NCBI RefSeq assembly: GCF_900447045.1
Contig: NZ_UAWH01000005.1
Coordinates: 310,001 to 374,000, forward strand
From: Clostridium paraputrificum
GTDB lineage: Bacteria > Bacillota > Clostridia > Clostridiales > Clostridiaceae
Direction of reading: 5' to 3'
Length of the DNA: 64,000 bases
The notes beneath the pieces were generated by a model. It had not been told where the DNA came from and ran no database searches. It worked only from the letters and a program-made list of their open reading frames with translations. Position 1 is the stretch's first letter. Every line of letters starts with the position of its first letter. The position numbers and the translations under genes are program-made. Below are positions 9,437 through 17,621 of this stretch, piece after piece.

Positions 9437-10069
9437 ATGATTGAATGTGTAATTTTTGATTTAGATGGAGTAATAGTATCAACAGATGAATACCACTATA
9501 AAGCATGGAAAGCTATTGCTGATGAAGAAGGAATTTATTTTGATAAAAATATAAATCAGCGTCTTCGTGGAGTTTCTAGAATGGAAAGTTTAGATATAAT
9601 TGTAGAAAATAGTAGTAGGGAATACTCTAAAGAAGAGAAATTAAAGATGTCTGAAAAGAAAAATAAATTATACCAAGAATTATTAAAGCAAATCACTGAA
9701 AAGGACCTTTCCGAAGAGGTTAAAGAAACTTTAGAGAAGTTAAGAAAAATGAATATTAAATTAGCAATAGGGTCATCTAGTAAAAATACGAAGCTTATAT
9801 TAAATCAGGTAGGGTTAGGAGAATATTTTGATGCTATAAGTGATGGGACAATGATAGAATATTCTAAACCTCATCCAGAAGTGTTTATAAAAGCAGCACA
9901 ATTATTAAATATAAATTGTAAAAAGTGTTTAGTAGTAGAAGATGCGGAGGCTGGTTGTATTGCAGCTAAAAGTGCAAGTATGTATGTAGCGGGTATATAT
10001 TCAGCTAGTGATTGTAAATTTGCTGATTATAGTATAAAGAATTTTAAAGATATAATTGAATTCATATAG
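9437..10069 (+). CDS. pgmB: Beta-phosphoglucomutase
   Basis: This HAD-superfamily mutase of 210 residues converts beta-D-glucose 1-phosphate to glucose 6-phosphate. The catalytic pair D8 and D10 is in FDLDGVIVSTDEYHYKAW, a beta-PGM signature, and the loop RLRGVSRMESLDII is the substrate-specificity segment of this family. SSSKN and the later KPHPEVF and VVEDAEAG supply the remaining HAD motifs. The AAAGGAG site lies 5-6 bases before the ATG. It is co-transcribed with the GH3 gene and ends the operon. Its presence implies that some enzyme in the pathway makes beta-glucose 1-phosphate, usually a disaccharide phosphorylase. None of a classical type is present here. Confidence 0.93.
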   Translation: MIECVIFDLDGVIVSTDEYHYKAWKAIADEEGIYFDKNINQRLRGVSRMESLDIIVENSSREYSKEEKLKMSEKKNKLYQELLKQITEKDLSEEVKETLEKLRKMNIKLAIGSSSKNTKLILNQVGLGEYFDAISDGTMIEYSKPHPEVFIKAAQLLNINCKKCLVVEDAEAGCIAAKSASMYVAGIYSASDCKFADYSIKNFKDIIEFI

Positions 10070-10074
10070 ATATA

Positions 10075-10125
10075 AAAAGGTTTATAGGTTCTTAAAATAT
10101 AAGAATTTATAAATCTTTTCTAATA
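10075..10125 (+). terminator. Terminator after pgmB
   Basis: A 20-bp stem (10075-10094 with 10100-10119, including several G-U pairs) has a 5-nt loop and ends in T residues. Confidence 0.7.
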
Positions 10126-10140
10126 TAAATATAATTAGTA

Positions 10141-10191
10141 TTTTATTGGTATAAGAAAGTTATTGAAACAAATGGTGAAAATTTAGGTTAA
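10141..10191 (+). pseudogene. GH1 3'-end remnant
   Basis: These 51 bases encode FYWYKKVIETNGENLG and a stop, the exact C-terminus expected of a GH1 6-phospho-beta-glucosidase. No upstream part of the gene is present. It matches the tail of the pseudogene at 637-1115 (WYKRVIKIKGEDLG) at both protein and DNA level, including the bases just after the stop. Confidence 0.7.
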
Positions 10192-10198
10192 TATAAAT

Positions 10199-10241
10199 AG
10201 AACTGCAAAAAAGTTGATAATACTTTATAGCAGTTCTTTTT
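10199..10241 (+). terminator. Terminator after GH1 remnant
   Basis: An 8-bp stem AGAACTGC/GCAGTTCT (10199-10206 with 10230-10237) is followed by T residues. It resembles the terminator at 1204-1247 (shared TTTATAGCAGT, then a T run). Confidence 0.6.
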
Positions 10242-10354
10242 ATAGTTCTAACATTATAGTTGCAATATAAAATTACATATATGGAATGAATTGCATAAAA
10301 CTGTTAAAATATAAGTGTGAGAATAAATAAATAAAAATTTGAGAGGAAAGAATT

Positions 10355-10813
10355 ATGGAACCATTGTTTAAAGTAGAAACAGAATGTAATTTTGAGGAAT
10401 ATAAAAGATTTTATAGAGCTATAATGAATAAAATAAATAAGCTTCCAGTACTTATTGCAGTTATGATGGGCATGTTATTTTTACTAGCCTGTTTAAAGAA
10501 GGATTTAGTTTATGTATTTATTGCTATACTTGTTCCAATAACATTTAGGGTTATAGAAGTAATTATAGCTAAGAAGGTGTATGAGTCTAATAAGATGTTA
10601 AAGGACATAACCCTAAATTATGAGTTTTATGAAGAGTATTTTGAACAAAAGAATACAGTAGGTAATACAAAGGTTGTATATGATAAGATATATATGATAG
10701 TTGAAACAGATACGAACTTCTATATTATGATAGCTAGAAATCAGGGGTATATTGTAAATAAAGGTAATTGTTCACAAGAATTTATTGGATTTATAAGAAA
10801 AATAAGGAGTTAA
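10355..10813 (+). CDS. YcxB-like membrane protein
   Basis: This 152-residue protein has a short cytoplasmic N-terminus, two hydrophobic helices close together (about 33-52 and 55-73) and a C-terminal soluble domain. The C-terminal pattern (NYEFYEEYFEQKNTVGNTKV, then YDKIYMIVETDTNFYIMI) is that of the YcxB-like family, whose function is not known. GAGAGGAAAG upstream gives a normal ribosome binding site for the ATG. It is a single gene between the glycoside island and ferritin. Confidence 0.7.
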   Translation: MEPLFKVETECNFEEYKRFYRAIMNKINKLPVLIAVMMGMLFLLACLKKDLVYVFIAILVPITFRVIEVIIAKKVYESNKMLKDITLNYEFYEEYFEQKNTVGNTKVVYDKIYMIVETDTNFYIMIARNQGYIVNKGNCSQEFIGFIRKIRS

Positions 10814-10841
10814 ATTAAAATATTTATATTATTGTAATTTA

Positions 10842-10854
10842 TATTATGATAATA
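10842..10854. promoter_or_regulatory. Small palindrome before ferritin gene
   Basis: TATTAT-G-ATAATA is a perfect 6-1-6 inverted repeat 36 bp before the ferritin start. It resembles the AT-rich boxes bound by Fur/PerR-type regulators but does not match their usual 7-1-7 consensus well. Confidence 0.25.
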
Positions 10855-10889
10855 GTAAAGTAGCCAATGATTAAAAGGAGATGAAAGTA

Positions 10890-11402
10890 ATGTTAAGTAA
10901 AAATTTATTAAATGAGCTTAATGAGCAAGTTAATTTCGAGTTTTATTCTTCTTATATTTATCTTGCGATGGCAGGTTACTGTGAATCAATAGATTTAGTT
11001 GGGGTTGCAAACTTCTTTAGAGTGCAAGCTAAAGAGGAGCTAGATCATGCAATGAAACTATATGATTATGTTTATCAAAAAAATGGTCATATTGAGTTAA
11101 AAGCAATTGAAAAACCAGAAGCAGACTATGATGGAATGATTAATGTATTCGAAAGAGCATATGAACATGAGCAGCTTATTACGAGAAAGATATATGCTTT
11201 AGCTGATATTGCTCATGAAGAAAGAGAGCATGCTACAATGAGCTTACTTAAATGGTTTATAGATGAACAAGTAGAGGAAGAAAACAATTTTAATAACTTA
11301 CTTAGGAAGATAAGAAGAGTAGAAGATAACCCAGCAGGATTATACTTAATGGATGATGAACTTGCAAAGAGAGTATATATTAATACAACAGCAAATGCAT
11401 AA
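10890..11402 (+). CDS. ftnA: Ferritin
   Basis: This iron-storage protein of 170 residues oxidises Fe(II) at a di-iron centre and stores it inside a 24-subunit shell in the cytoplasm. All ferroxidase ligands are present at canonical bacterial FtnA positions: E17, E50, H53, E94, Q127 and E130. The ATG at 10881 touches the Shine-Dalgarno AAAGGAG (10874-10880), so the ATG at 10890 is the likely start. It is monocistronic and followed by a strong terminator. In anaerobes such ferritins also protect against oxygen by removing free iron. Confidence 0.95.
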   Translation: MLSKNLLNELNEQVNFEFYSSYIYLAMAGYCESIDLVGVANFFRVQAKEELDHAMKLYDYVYQKNGHIELKAIEKPEADYDGMINVFERAYEHEQLITRKIYALADIAHEEREHATMSLLKWFIDEQVEEENNFNNLLRKIRRVEDNPAGLYLMDDELAKRVYINTTANA

Positions 11403-11415
11403 GATATAGAATAAT

Positions 11416-11457
11416 CCCTACTATGATTGATATAAGTCAATCATAGTAGGGGTTTTT
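11416..11457 (+). terminator. Terminator after ferritin gene
   Basis: A perfect 15-bp stem (11416-11430 with 11437-11451) has a 6-nt loop and a T run. It is among the strongest terminators in the window. Confidence 0.92.
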
Positions 11458-11527
11458 TATAATTATTGTAAGATTTAATTATAATAGTCGTTATAAATAG
11501 TATAGGCCTCAATAAGGGAGTTAGCTT

Positions 11528-11992
11528 ATGAAAATAGATGAAAAGAATTATTTAAAACAGCTCTGTAATAAAAATGAAAAAGCCTTAGAGTATGTTATAG
11601 ATAACTATTCTGCTATTGTAAATGTAGTAATAAGAAATGTATTAAGATCTTTCGAGAATGAAGGTTTAATAGAAGAATGTATTTCAGATGTATTCTTTAG
11701 TGCTTTGGATAATATACATAAATTTAAAGGAGATGACAATAACTTCAAAAATTGGATAGATGGAATTAATAAGTATAAGGCTATAGATTATTATAGAAAA
11801 TATAGCCATGAGAAATATAGAACTAGTGATATAGAAAACCATGTTATACAAGATAAGATTTTAATAGGGAATATATAATTCATGAAATTGAGACTAGTAA
11901 GGTGATGGGTTTAATTAATCTTCTTAAGGAACCAGATAAAAGTATATTTATTATGAAGTTTTTAGCTGCTATGACCCTCATGGTCAATAAAA
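11528..11992 (+). pseudogene. Decayed ECF-type sigma factor
   Basis: Bases 11528-11878 encode 116 residues with sigma region 2 features (NEKALEYVIDNYSAIVNVVI, then FKNWIDGINKYKAIDYYRK, which resembles region 2.3-2.4). The frame stops early. Another frame from 11881 continues with HEIETSKVMGLINLLKEPDK and SIFIMKFLAAM, the start of region 4, before the homology fades around 11990. One frameshift and loss of the region 4 recognition helix therefore make it non-functional. An IS110-type transposase gene lies just downstream, so decay and mobile DNA may be linked. The ribosome binding site AAGGGAG is intact. Confidence 0.75.
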
Positions 11993-12172
11993 AGTTTTTT
12001 ATGATTTTTGAACAGTGCAAATGAAAATATGGTAGGCTGGTGATTCAAAACACAACAGTAATTTAAGAAAGTCAGTTTGACTTTCTTCATTTCTGGAGAA
12101 AATTAATATGGATTTATTAAAGTTACCAATATATACTTTTTGTTGTGGATTTTTGGTATGGAGGAAACATTT

Positions 12173-13516
12173 GTGAAGAAAGTATTTATTGGGATTGATG
12201 TAGGGAAATTTAAAAATAGTATTAGTATTGTAGATAGTGAAGGAAATTCAATTGTAAAAAAAGGACTCAGTATTGAAAATGACTATTATGGATTTGCTAA
12301 ACTAGAGGAGAAAATAGATTTAATTATGAATAATTATGGTTTTACTTATGAGGATTGTATAGCAGGTGTTGAATCAACAGGACATTATTGGTTTAATCTT
12401 AGAGATTATTTAAAAGATATCGGAATTGAAACAGTAATGATAAAAACAGATTCAGTAAAGCATAGAAGGGCATTAGAGGAAGGGCAGAAAGGGAAAAATG
12501 ATACATTAGATGCTAGGGTCATAGCAAGTTGTCTTAGAAATGGTAATTATGTTTATATAAGAGATAATGAAAGAGAATTAAGAGCGTTGCAAAAGCTGAC
12601 ACGTATGAGAAATGATATAAGTGATGAAGTAGTAGCATTAAAGAATAAAATACATAGATGTATAGATATATGCAATCCGGTATTTTTTAAGATTTTTGAA
12701 AACTTGAATAGTAAAACAGGAGTAGCACTAATAAAGCTATATCCTTCACCACAAGATATAATAAATGTTGAACTAGATAATATTAAAAAAGAGTTGGGTG
12801 AAATTGTAGACAAACCTAATATGAGAATGGTGAGTTTATATAAGGAAGAGTGTGAAATTTGGAGTGGGCTAATTAAAGAGCCTTCATATGCTGAAAAAGT
12901 AGAGATGATAGCTTACATAGATAAATTTTTATTACAGAATGAATCTAAGGAGCATTTGGATAAGCAAATAAAAGAAATAGCAAAAAATATAATTCCTTTA
13001 TATTCAGAGTTTGAGGAGATAAAAGGTATTCCATTAATACAGTTAATATCGGTTTTAAGTGAAATAGGGGATATTAGAAATTTTAAAAATACAAGATCAA
13101 TATTAGCATTTTTGGGGTTGAGCTTAAAAGGAAACGCTTCGGGAAAATACATAGGTGAACGAAAAATAAATAAAGCTGGTTCACGTATAGTTAGAAAACA
13201 TCTATTTAATATAATGGATACTTTAGTAAAACATAATGAGTATTTTAGAATAGCCTATTGTTATTACAAGTCATATAATCATAAGAACCCAACAAAGAAA
13301 AGGTCAATGCAAATTGCAGTAATGTGTAAGTTTGTTAGAGTAATGTATGGAATGTTAAAATATAATACCCCTTTTGATTATAAAGAGATGTTAAAAGGAT
13401 ACTATTTTGGTGATTGTAATATTAAAGTGTTTAAAGAAGAATTTGAAGGAGAAAAGAGAAGTAAAAAAATAGAGAATTATAAATTAGCATATAGTATATT
13501 TATAAATTATAGTTAA
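12173..13516 (+). CDS. IS110-family transposase
   Basis: This 447-residue transposase of the DEDD type is found in IS110 elements, which use a RuvC-like nuclease and usually an element-encoded guide RNA. The N-terminal domain begins FIGIDVGKFKNSISIVDSEG (first catalytic Asp), with VESTGHYW and the DTLDARVIA acidic motif following. The C-terminal Transposase_20 domain has the GIPLIQLISVLSEIGDIRNF and AFLGL motifs and the conserved Ser region GNASGKY. GTG at 12173 follows GGAGG at an 8-base spacing; ATG 12158 is possible. The reading frame looks intact. IS110 elements lack terminal inverted repeats, so I could not set the ends of the element. Confidence 0.92.
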   Translation: MKKVFIGIDVGKFKNSISIVDSEGNSIVKKGLSIENDYYGFAKLEEKIDLIMNNYGFTYEDCIAGVESTGHYWFNLRDYLKDIGIETVMIKTDSVKHRRALEEGQKGKNDTLDARVIASCLRNGNYVYIRDNERELRALQKLTRMRNDISDEVVALKNKIHRCIDICNPVFFKIFENLNSKTGVALIKLYPSPQDIINVELDNIKKELGEIVDKPNMRMVSLYKEECEIWSGLIKEPSYAEKVEMIAYIDKFLLQNESKEHLDKQIKEIAKNIIPLYSEFEEIKGIPLIQLISVLSEIGDIRNFKNTRSILAFLGLSLKGNASGKYIGERKINKAGSRIVRKHLFNIMDTLVKHNEYFRIAYCYYKSYNHKNPTKKRSMQIAVMCKFVRVMYGMLKYNTPFDYKEMLKGYYFGDCNIKVFKEEFEGEKRSKKIENYKLAYSIFINYS

Positions 13517-13981
13517 TTCCTAAATGTGGTAGTAAATAATAGGTAAGAGAAGATAATTTAAGAAAAGGTTAGAGAAGATATCGTTAATAATAAGGAATAT
13601 TGAATTTGAGTATGACAATCGAATGATATATAATTAAATCGTAATGTAGGTGGGCTATAATACTTAGAGCATTAAATTGACTCGGAAAGCAAGAATTAAT
13701 CACATTACACCATAGTATAACATGCGGATTAGGTGTTTTAGTAAAGCATTTATGTTTATACGGAGAAACAGGAGTGTTAGCAGTTATACATAATTATAAT
13801 AGTGTAAAAGCATACGATTTAATTATTCGTCTAGGCTTTTGCACTATTTTTTTTAAAGAAAGTGTTAAGGTCTATTTGTTATGCAATTAAATATATATTG
13901 AGTAGTTATATATTTTTTTATTGAGTATGAGAATAGTATAAAAAAATAAGTGTAATGAAATTCTAAGAAAAAGTGAGTATA
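13517..13981. other. Non-coding region after IS110 transposase
   Basis: I see no credible gene here. The region may include the right end of the IS110 element and its non-coding RNA segment. IS110-family guide RNA usually lies in the flanking non-coding ends, but I could not identify loops or target matches. A terminator-like hairpin at 13801-13854 is listed separately. Confidence 0.4.
13801..13854 (+). terminator. Terminator-like hairpin
   Basis: AGTGTAAAAGC (13801-13811) pairs with GCTTTTGCACT (13835-13845), and an inner ACGA/TCGT pairing tops the stem. Eight T residues follow. There is no intact gene just upstream, so it is probably left from a lost gene. Confidence 0.65.
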
Positions 13982-14068
13982 TTAAAAATAATCACGTTTA
14001 ATTGAAGGAGTATTATAGCATTTAGTAACCATAGCAGAGCCTGTACCAAGCATGTTTATCTTTTCCAT
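13982..14068 (-). pseudogene. N-terminal fragment of MBL-fold hydrolase gene
   Basis: Reading leftward from 14068, a good ribosome binding site (AAAGGAGA) is followed by MEKINMLGTGSAMVTKCYNT, the typical start of ribonuclease-Z-like metallo-beta-lactamase-fold hydrolases. After about 20 residues the similarity is lost and the frame stops after 28 codons. The rest of the gene, including the HxHxDH metal site, is missing, so this is a truncated remnant next to the IS110 region. A new 28-residue peptide could still be made. Confidence 0.6.
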
Positions 14069-14210
14069 TAACACTTTCTCCTTTGCAGTATAAATAATAA
14101 TTATTATAAAGAGAGCAAGAAAAAATAACAAGAAAGAAAAAAGTAATTTCAATAATATTGAAAAAAATGATATTATAGGATAGTAAAAGGGTTTAAAGGG
14201 GGAAGAATAT

Positions 14211-14933
14211 ATGGATTATCCAAAGATGATACTTTTTGACTATGGACAGACTCTTATTGAAGAAGAAAAATTTAATAGGTTAGAAGGATTAAATGTTCTT
14301 TTAGGTAAAGCAACTAAGAATCCTAATAATATTAGTGCAGAGGAAGTATTTGATTTTTATACTGAACTAAATATTGAAATTGGAAGAGAAGGTGATGGCA
14401 AAAAGTTTTTTAATAGTATAGAGGTCCATAATTACTGTTTTCAAAATTATTTGTATGATTATTTTGGAATTGAGTTTAATCTTACTCAAAATGAGATAGA
14501 TAGAATATTCTGGGATGCTTCAGCACCAGGAAGACCAGTAGAGAATATTGAACTTTTATTAAACTTTTTACATGAAAAAGGAATAAGAACTGGAGTTATT
14601 AGTAATTTAAGCTATAGTGGAGAAACCTTGAAAAATAGGATAAATGCCCTTCTTCCTAATAATCATTTTGAGTTTATTATTGCATCAAGTGAATATATGT
14701 TTAAGAAACCTCATAAAAGAATTTTTGAATTAGCACTTAGGAAGGCTAATTTAGAGAGTAAGGATGTATGGTTTTGTGGAGATAATGTAATTGCTGATGT
14801 TGAAGGAGCTAGTTTAAGTGGCATAAAACCTATATGGTTTAAAGGAGCACTTAGGGAAGAAAAATATACACCAATGGTTGATTATATAGAAATTAATAAT
14901 TGGATAGAGCTTAAGAAGTTATTAGAAGAGTAA
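14211..14933 (+). CDS. HAD-superfamily hydrolase
   Basis: This 240-residue cytoplasmic protein has the HAD fold. Motif I is FDYGQTL, where the second Asp of the usual DxD is a Gly, as in several uncharacterised clostridial relatives. Motif II is the VISN segment, motif III is the Lys in FKKPHKRIFELAL, and motif IV is FCGDNVIADVEGA. A cap domain occupies about 20-100. The missing second Asp would weaken classical phosphatase chemistry, so the activity is open. It precedes tex by 78 bp in the same direction and may share its transcript. Confidence 0.8.
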   Translation: MDYPKMILFDYGQTLIEEEKFNRLEGLNVLLGKATKNPNNISAEEVFDFYTELNIEIGREGDGKKFFNSIEVHNYCFQNYLYDYFGIEFNLTQNEIDRIFWDASAPGRPVENIELLLNFLHEKGIRTGVISNLSYSGETLKNRINALLPNNHFEFIIASSEYMFKKPHKRIFELALRKANLESKDVWFCGDNVIADVEGASLSGIKPIWFKGALREEKYTPMVDYIEINNWIELKKLLEE

Positions 14934-15011
14934 CTATTATTTTCAAAAGGAATAAAAAAGCATATAATAGAAAAATACTATTAATATAGAGGTAAATCTT
15001 AGGAGGAAAAA

Positions 15012-17183
15012 ATGGTAAGTATTGAAGAAAGATTAGCCAAGGAATTAGAACTAAAGCTTGGAGTAGTAAATAATGTAGTAGAAATGCTAGATGAAGGAAA
15101 CACAGTTCCTTTCATAGCTCGTTACAGAAAAGAAAAAACAGGTGGACTTTCAGATGAAGTTTTAAGAAAGTTTTCTGAAAGATTAACTTATTTAAGGAAT
15201 TTAGATGAGAGAAAGGCTGATGTTTCTAGGCTTATAGAGGAGCAAGGAAAGTTAACTGAAGAAATAACAGAAGCATTAGGTAAAGCTGAAACTTTAACTG
15301 AAGTGGAAGATATATATAGACCATATAAGCCAAAGAAGAGAACAAGAGCAACTATAGCTAAAGAGAAGGGATTAGAACCATTAGCTAATCTTATATTAGA
15401 AGGTGCATTCAAAGGAGATTTACTTCAGGAAGCTTCTAAGTATATAGATGAAGAAAAGGGAGTTGAAAAAGCAGAAGATGCAGTATCAGGTGCCTTAGAT
15501 ATAATTGCAGAAGGAATTTCAGAAGAAGCTAAGTACAGAAAGTTCATAAGAGAATTAGTAATGAGAGAAGGGTTAATAGAGTCTAAAGGATCTTCAGAAG
15601 AAACAACTCCTTATGAAATGTACTATGACTATAGTGAAGAGGTTAGAAAGATACCTCCACATAGAATATTAGCTATTAATAGAGGAGAAAAAGAGAAGAT
15701 TCTTTCTGTTAAGATAACAATTGGAGAAGATAAGATTATATCTTACTTAGAAAGAGAAATTCTTAAGGGAAACGAAGTTTCAGATGAGCAGTTAAAGTTA
15801 GCAATTAGAGATGCTTACAAGAGATTAATATTCCCTTCAATAGAAAGAGAAATAAGAAGTGAATTAACTGATAAGGGTGAAGAAGGAGCAATTTTAATTT
15901 TTAAGGAAAACCTTAAGGCTTTACTTATGCAAGCTCCTATTAAAGGAAAAACTGTTATGGGATATGACCCTGGATTTAGAACAGGATGTAAGATAGCAGT
16001 ATTAGATAGTACAGGTAAATTTCTTGAAAATGTAGCAGTGTATCCAACAGTTCCAAGGAGAGATATTATAGGAACTAAGAAGACATTAAAGGAATTAATA
16101 TATAAATATGATATAGATGTTATTTCTTTAGGAAATGGTACAGCATCAAGAGAATCTGAAGAAGTTATTGCAGAAATGATTTCTGAAATTAAGAAAGAAA
16201 GTGGAAAAGAAGTAGCTTATGTTATAGTTTCAGAGGCAGGAGCTTCAGTTTATTCAGCATCAGAACTTGCAACTAAGGAATATCCTGATTTAGATGTTAC
16301 TGTAAGAGGAGCAATATCCATAGGTAGAAGATTACAAGATCCTATGGCAGAACTTGTTAAAATTGATCCTAAAGCAATAGGAGTTGGTCAATATCAACAT
16401 GATGTTACTCAAAAAAGGTTAGAGGAATCTTTAAAAGGTGTTGTTGAAGATTCAGTAAATAAGGTTGGGGTAGACTTAAATACAGCAACTCCAAGTCTTT
16501 TAACATATGTTTCAGGTATAAATGCAGCTATAGCTAAGAATATAGTTGATTATAGAGATGAACAAGGTGGATTTAAGGCAAGAAAAGAACTTTTAAAAGT
16601 TAAGAGATTAGGTCAAAAGGCATATGAACAATGTGCTGGTTTCTTAAGAGTTCAAGAAAGTAAAGAACCTTTAGATAACACTGCTGTTCACCCAGAATCA
16701 TATAAGGAAGCTAAGGAACTTATAAAGTTACTGGGATATACTAGTGAAGATTTAAAGAACAATAAGCTTTCTGATATTGAGGATAGAGTTGCAGAAAAGG
16801 GCTTAAAGAATATAGAAAAAGAATTAGAAATTGGTGAAATGACATTAAAGGATATAATTAAAGAACTTCAAAAGCCAGGTAGAGACCCAAGAGATGAAAT
16901 GCCAAAACCTATTTTAAAGACTGGTGTAATTAACCTTGAGGACTTACAATCAGGCATGGTTCTTATGGGAACTGTAAGAAATGTTTCTGATTTTGGTGCC
17001 TTTGTTGATATTGGAGTTCACCAAGATGGATTAGTTCATAAGAGCCAAATGGCTAATAGATTTGTAAAGCATCCACTTGATATTGTTAAGGTTGGAGATG
17101 TAATAAAGGTTAGAGTAATGGAAGTAGATACAAAGAGACATAGAATTGCTTTAACTATGAAAGATATTAAGGAAGATGAGTAG
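15012..17183 (+). CDS. tex: Tex-family RNA-binding transcription accessory protein
   Basis: This 723-residue cytoplasmic protein of the Tex/Spt6 family binds nucleic acid and is thought to act with RNA polymerase. It has the N-terminal helical Tex domain with VPFIARYRKEKTGGLSDE, a YqgF/RNase H-like domain (about 320-450, DPGFRTGCKIAVLD), helix-hairpin-helix segments (about 490-560, VGVDLNTATPSLLTYVSGIN) and a C-terminal S1 domain (about 645-718, GTVRNVSDFGAFVDIGVHQD). Length and domain order match the family. The start follows TAGGAGG. It is widely conserved, so it is a reliable housekeeping marker. Confidence 0.97.
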   Translation: MVSIEERLAKELELKLGVVNNVVEMLDEGNTVPFIARYRKEKTGGLSDEVLRKFSERLTYLRNLDERKADVSRLIEEQGKLTEEITEALGKAETLTEVEDIYRPYKPKKRTRATIAKEKGLEPLANLILEGAFKGDLLQEASKYIDEEKGVEKAEDAVSGALDIIAEGISEEAKYRKFIRELVMREGLIESKGSSEETTPYEMYYDYSEEVRKIPPHRILAINRGEKEKILSVKITIGEDKIISYLEREILKGNEVSDEQLKLAIRDAYKRLIFPSIEREIRSELTDKGEEGAILIFKENLKALLMQAPIKGKTVMGYDPGFRTGCKIAVLDSTGKFLENVAVYPTVPRRDIIGTKKTLKELIYKYDIDVISLGNGTASRESEEVIAEMISEIKKESGKEVAYVIVSEAGASVYSASELATKEYPDLDVTVRGAISIGRRLQDPMAELVKIDPKAIGVGQYQHDVTQKRLEESLKGVVEDSVNKVGVDLNTATPSLLTYVSGINAAIAKNIVDYRDEQGGFKARKELLKVKRLGQKAYEQCAGFLRVQESKEPLDNTAVHPESYKEAKELIKLLGYTSEDLKNNKLSDIEDRVAEKGLKNIEKELEIGEMTLKDIIKELQKPGRDPRDEMPKPILKTGVINLEDLQSGMVLMGTVRNVSDFGAFVDIGVHQDGLVHKSQMANRFVKHPLDIVKVGDVIKVRVMEVDTKRHRIALTMKDIKEDE

Positions 17184-17195
17184 AATATAATGTTT

Positions 17196-17228
17196 AGAGA
17201 GAAGTCTAAGGAGACTTCTCTCTTGTGG
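17196..17228 (+). terminator. Terminator after tex
   Basis: A perfect 12-bp stem (17196-17207 with 17212-17223) has a 4-nt loop. The T tract after it is short. Confidence 0.8.
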
Positions 17229-17253
17229 TTGTATAAAAAAATATAGTAATAAC

Positions 17254-17282
17254 TTGAATATGCTTGTACATATATGTATAAT
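17254..17282 (+). promoter_or_regulatory. Promoter of FMN riboswitch transcript
   Basis: TTGAAT (17254-17259), a 17-bp spacer and TATAAT (17277-17282) with an upstream TG form a strong promoter about 20 bp before the riboswitch. Confidence 0.7.
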
Positions 17283-17300
17283 ATATTTGTAAATTAAATA

Positions 17301-17410
17301 AATCTTCAGGGCGGGGCGTAATTCCCCACCGGCGGTAAAGCCCGCGAGCTATTTTTAGCAGATTCGGTGAAACTCCGAGGCCGACAGTATAGTCTGGATG
17401 AAAGAAGGTA
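17301..17410 (+). promoter_or_regulatory. FMN riboswitch (RFN element)
   Basis: This is the FMN aptamer. The conserved blocks are seen in order: CTTCAGGGCGGGG, ATTCCCCACCGGCGGTAA, GCCCGCGAGC, GATTCGGTGAAACTCCGAGG, CCGACAGT, and AGTCTGGATGAAAGAAGG. A terminator at 17462-17490 follows, so FMN binding should stop transcription before the riboflavin transporter gene. Confidence 0.97.
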
Positions 17411-17461
17411 ACGTATTAGGATTTAGTAGAGCTAGCTCTATAATAAGTGTGTTTTTTGTGG

Positions 17462-17490
17462 CCCTGATAATTATTATCAGGGATTTTTTA
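17462..17490 (+). terminator. Riboswitch-controlled terminator
   Basis: The perfect stem CCCTGATAA (17462-17470) with TTATCAGGG (17474-17482) has a T-rich tail. It is the expression platform of the FMN riboswitch. Confidence 0.92.
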
Positions 17491-17552
17491 TTTTTTAATT
17501 ATGTTTTTATGCAATAAAATGTATAAATAGTTTTCCGGAGGCTATATTAAAT

Positions 17553-17621
17553 ATGATTAAAAAGCTAAATTCTAATAAGCTACCCCAGAAGATTAACTTT
17601 TGGGAGGGGAAGGGAAAATGA
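17553..17621 (+). CDS. Short leader ORF coupled to ribU
   Basis: An ATG at 17553 follows a strong GGAGG (17537-17541) and opens a 22-codon frame, MIKKLNSNKLPQKINFWEGK plus two residues. Its TGA (17619-17621) overlaps the ribU ATG in an ATGA junction. The ribU ribosome binding site lies inside the last codons. This arrangement would couple ribU translation to the leader. The peptide is not one I recognise. It is visible in sequence, but whether it is translated is an inference. Confidence 0.45.
   Translation: MIKKLNSNKLPQKINFWEGKGK

Noticed and set aside
10842..10854. Perfect Fur or PerR box before ferritin
   Set aside because: The palindrome is real, but its half-sites run in the opposite sense to the usual ATAAT-N-ATTAT core, so it is listed only as a weak site.
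12553..12813. Minus-strand frames inside the IS110 transposase gene (also 12913-13152)
   Set aside because: The transposase frame carries all family motifs. The reverse frames lack start signals and motifs.
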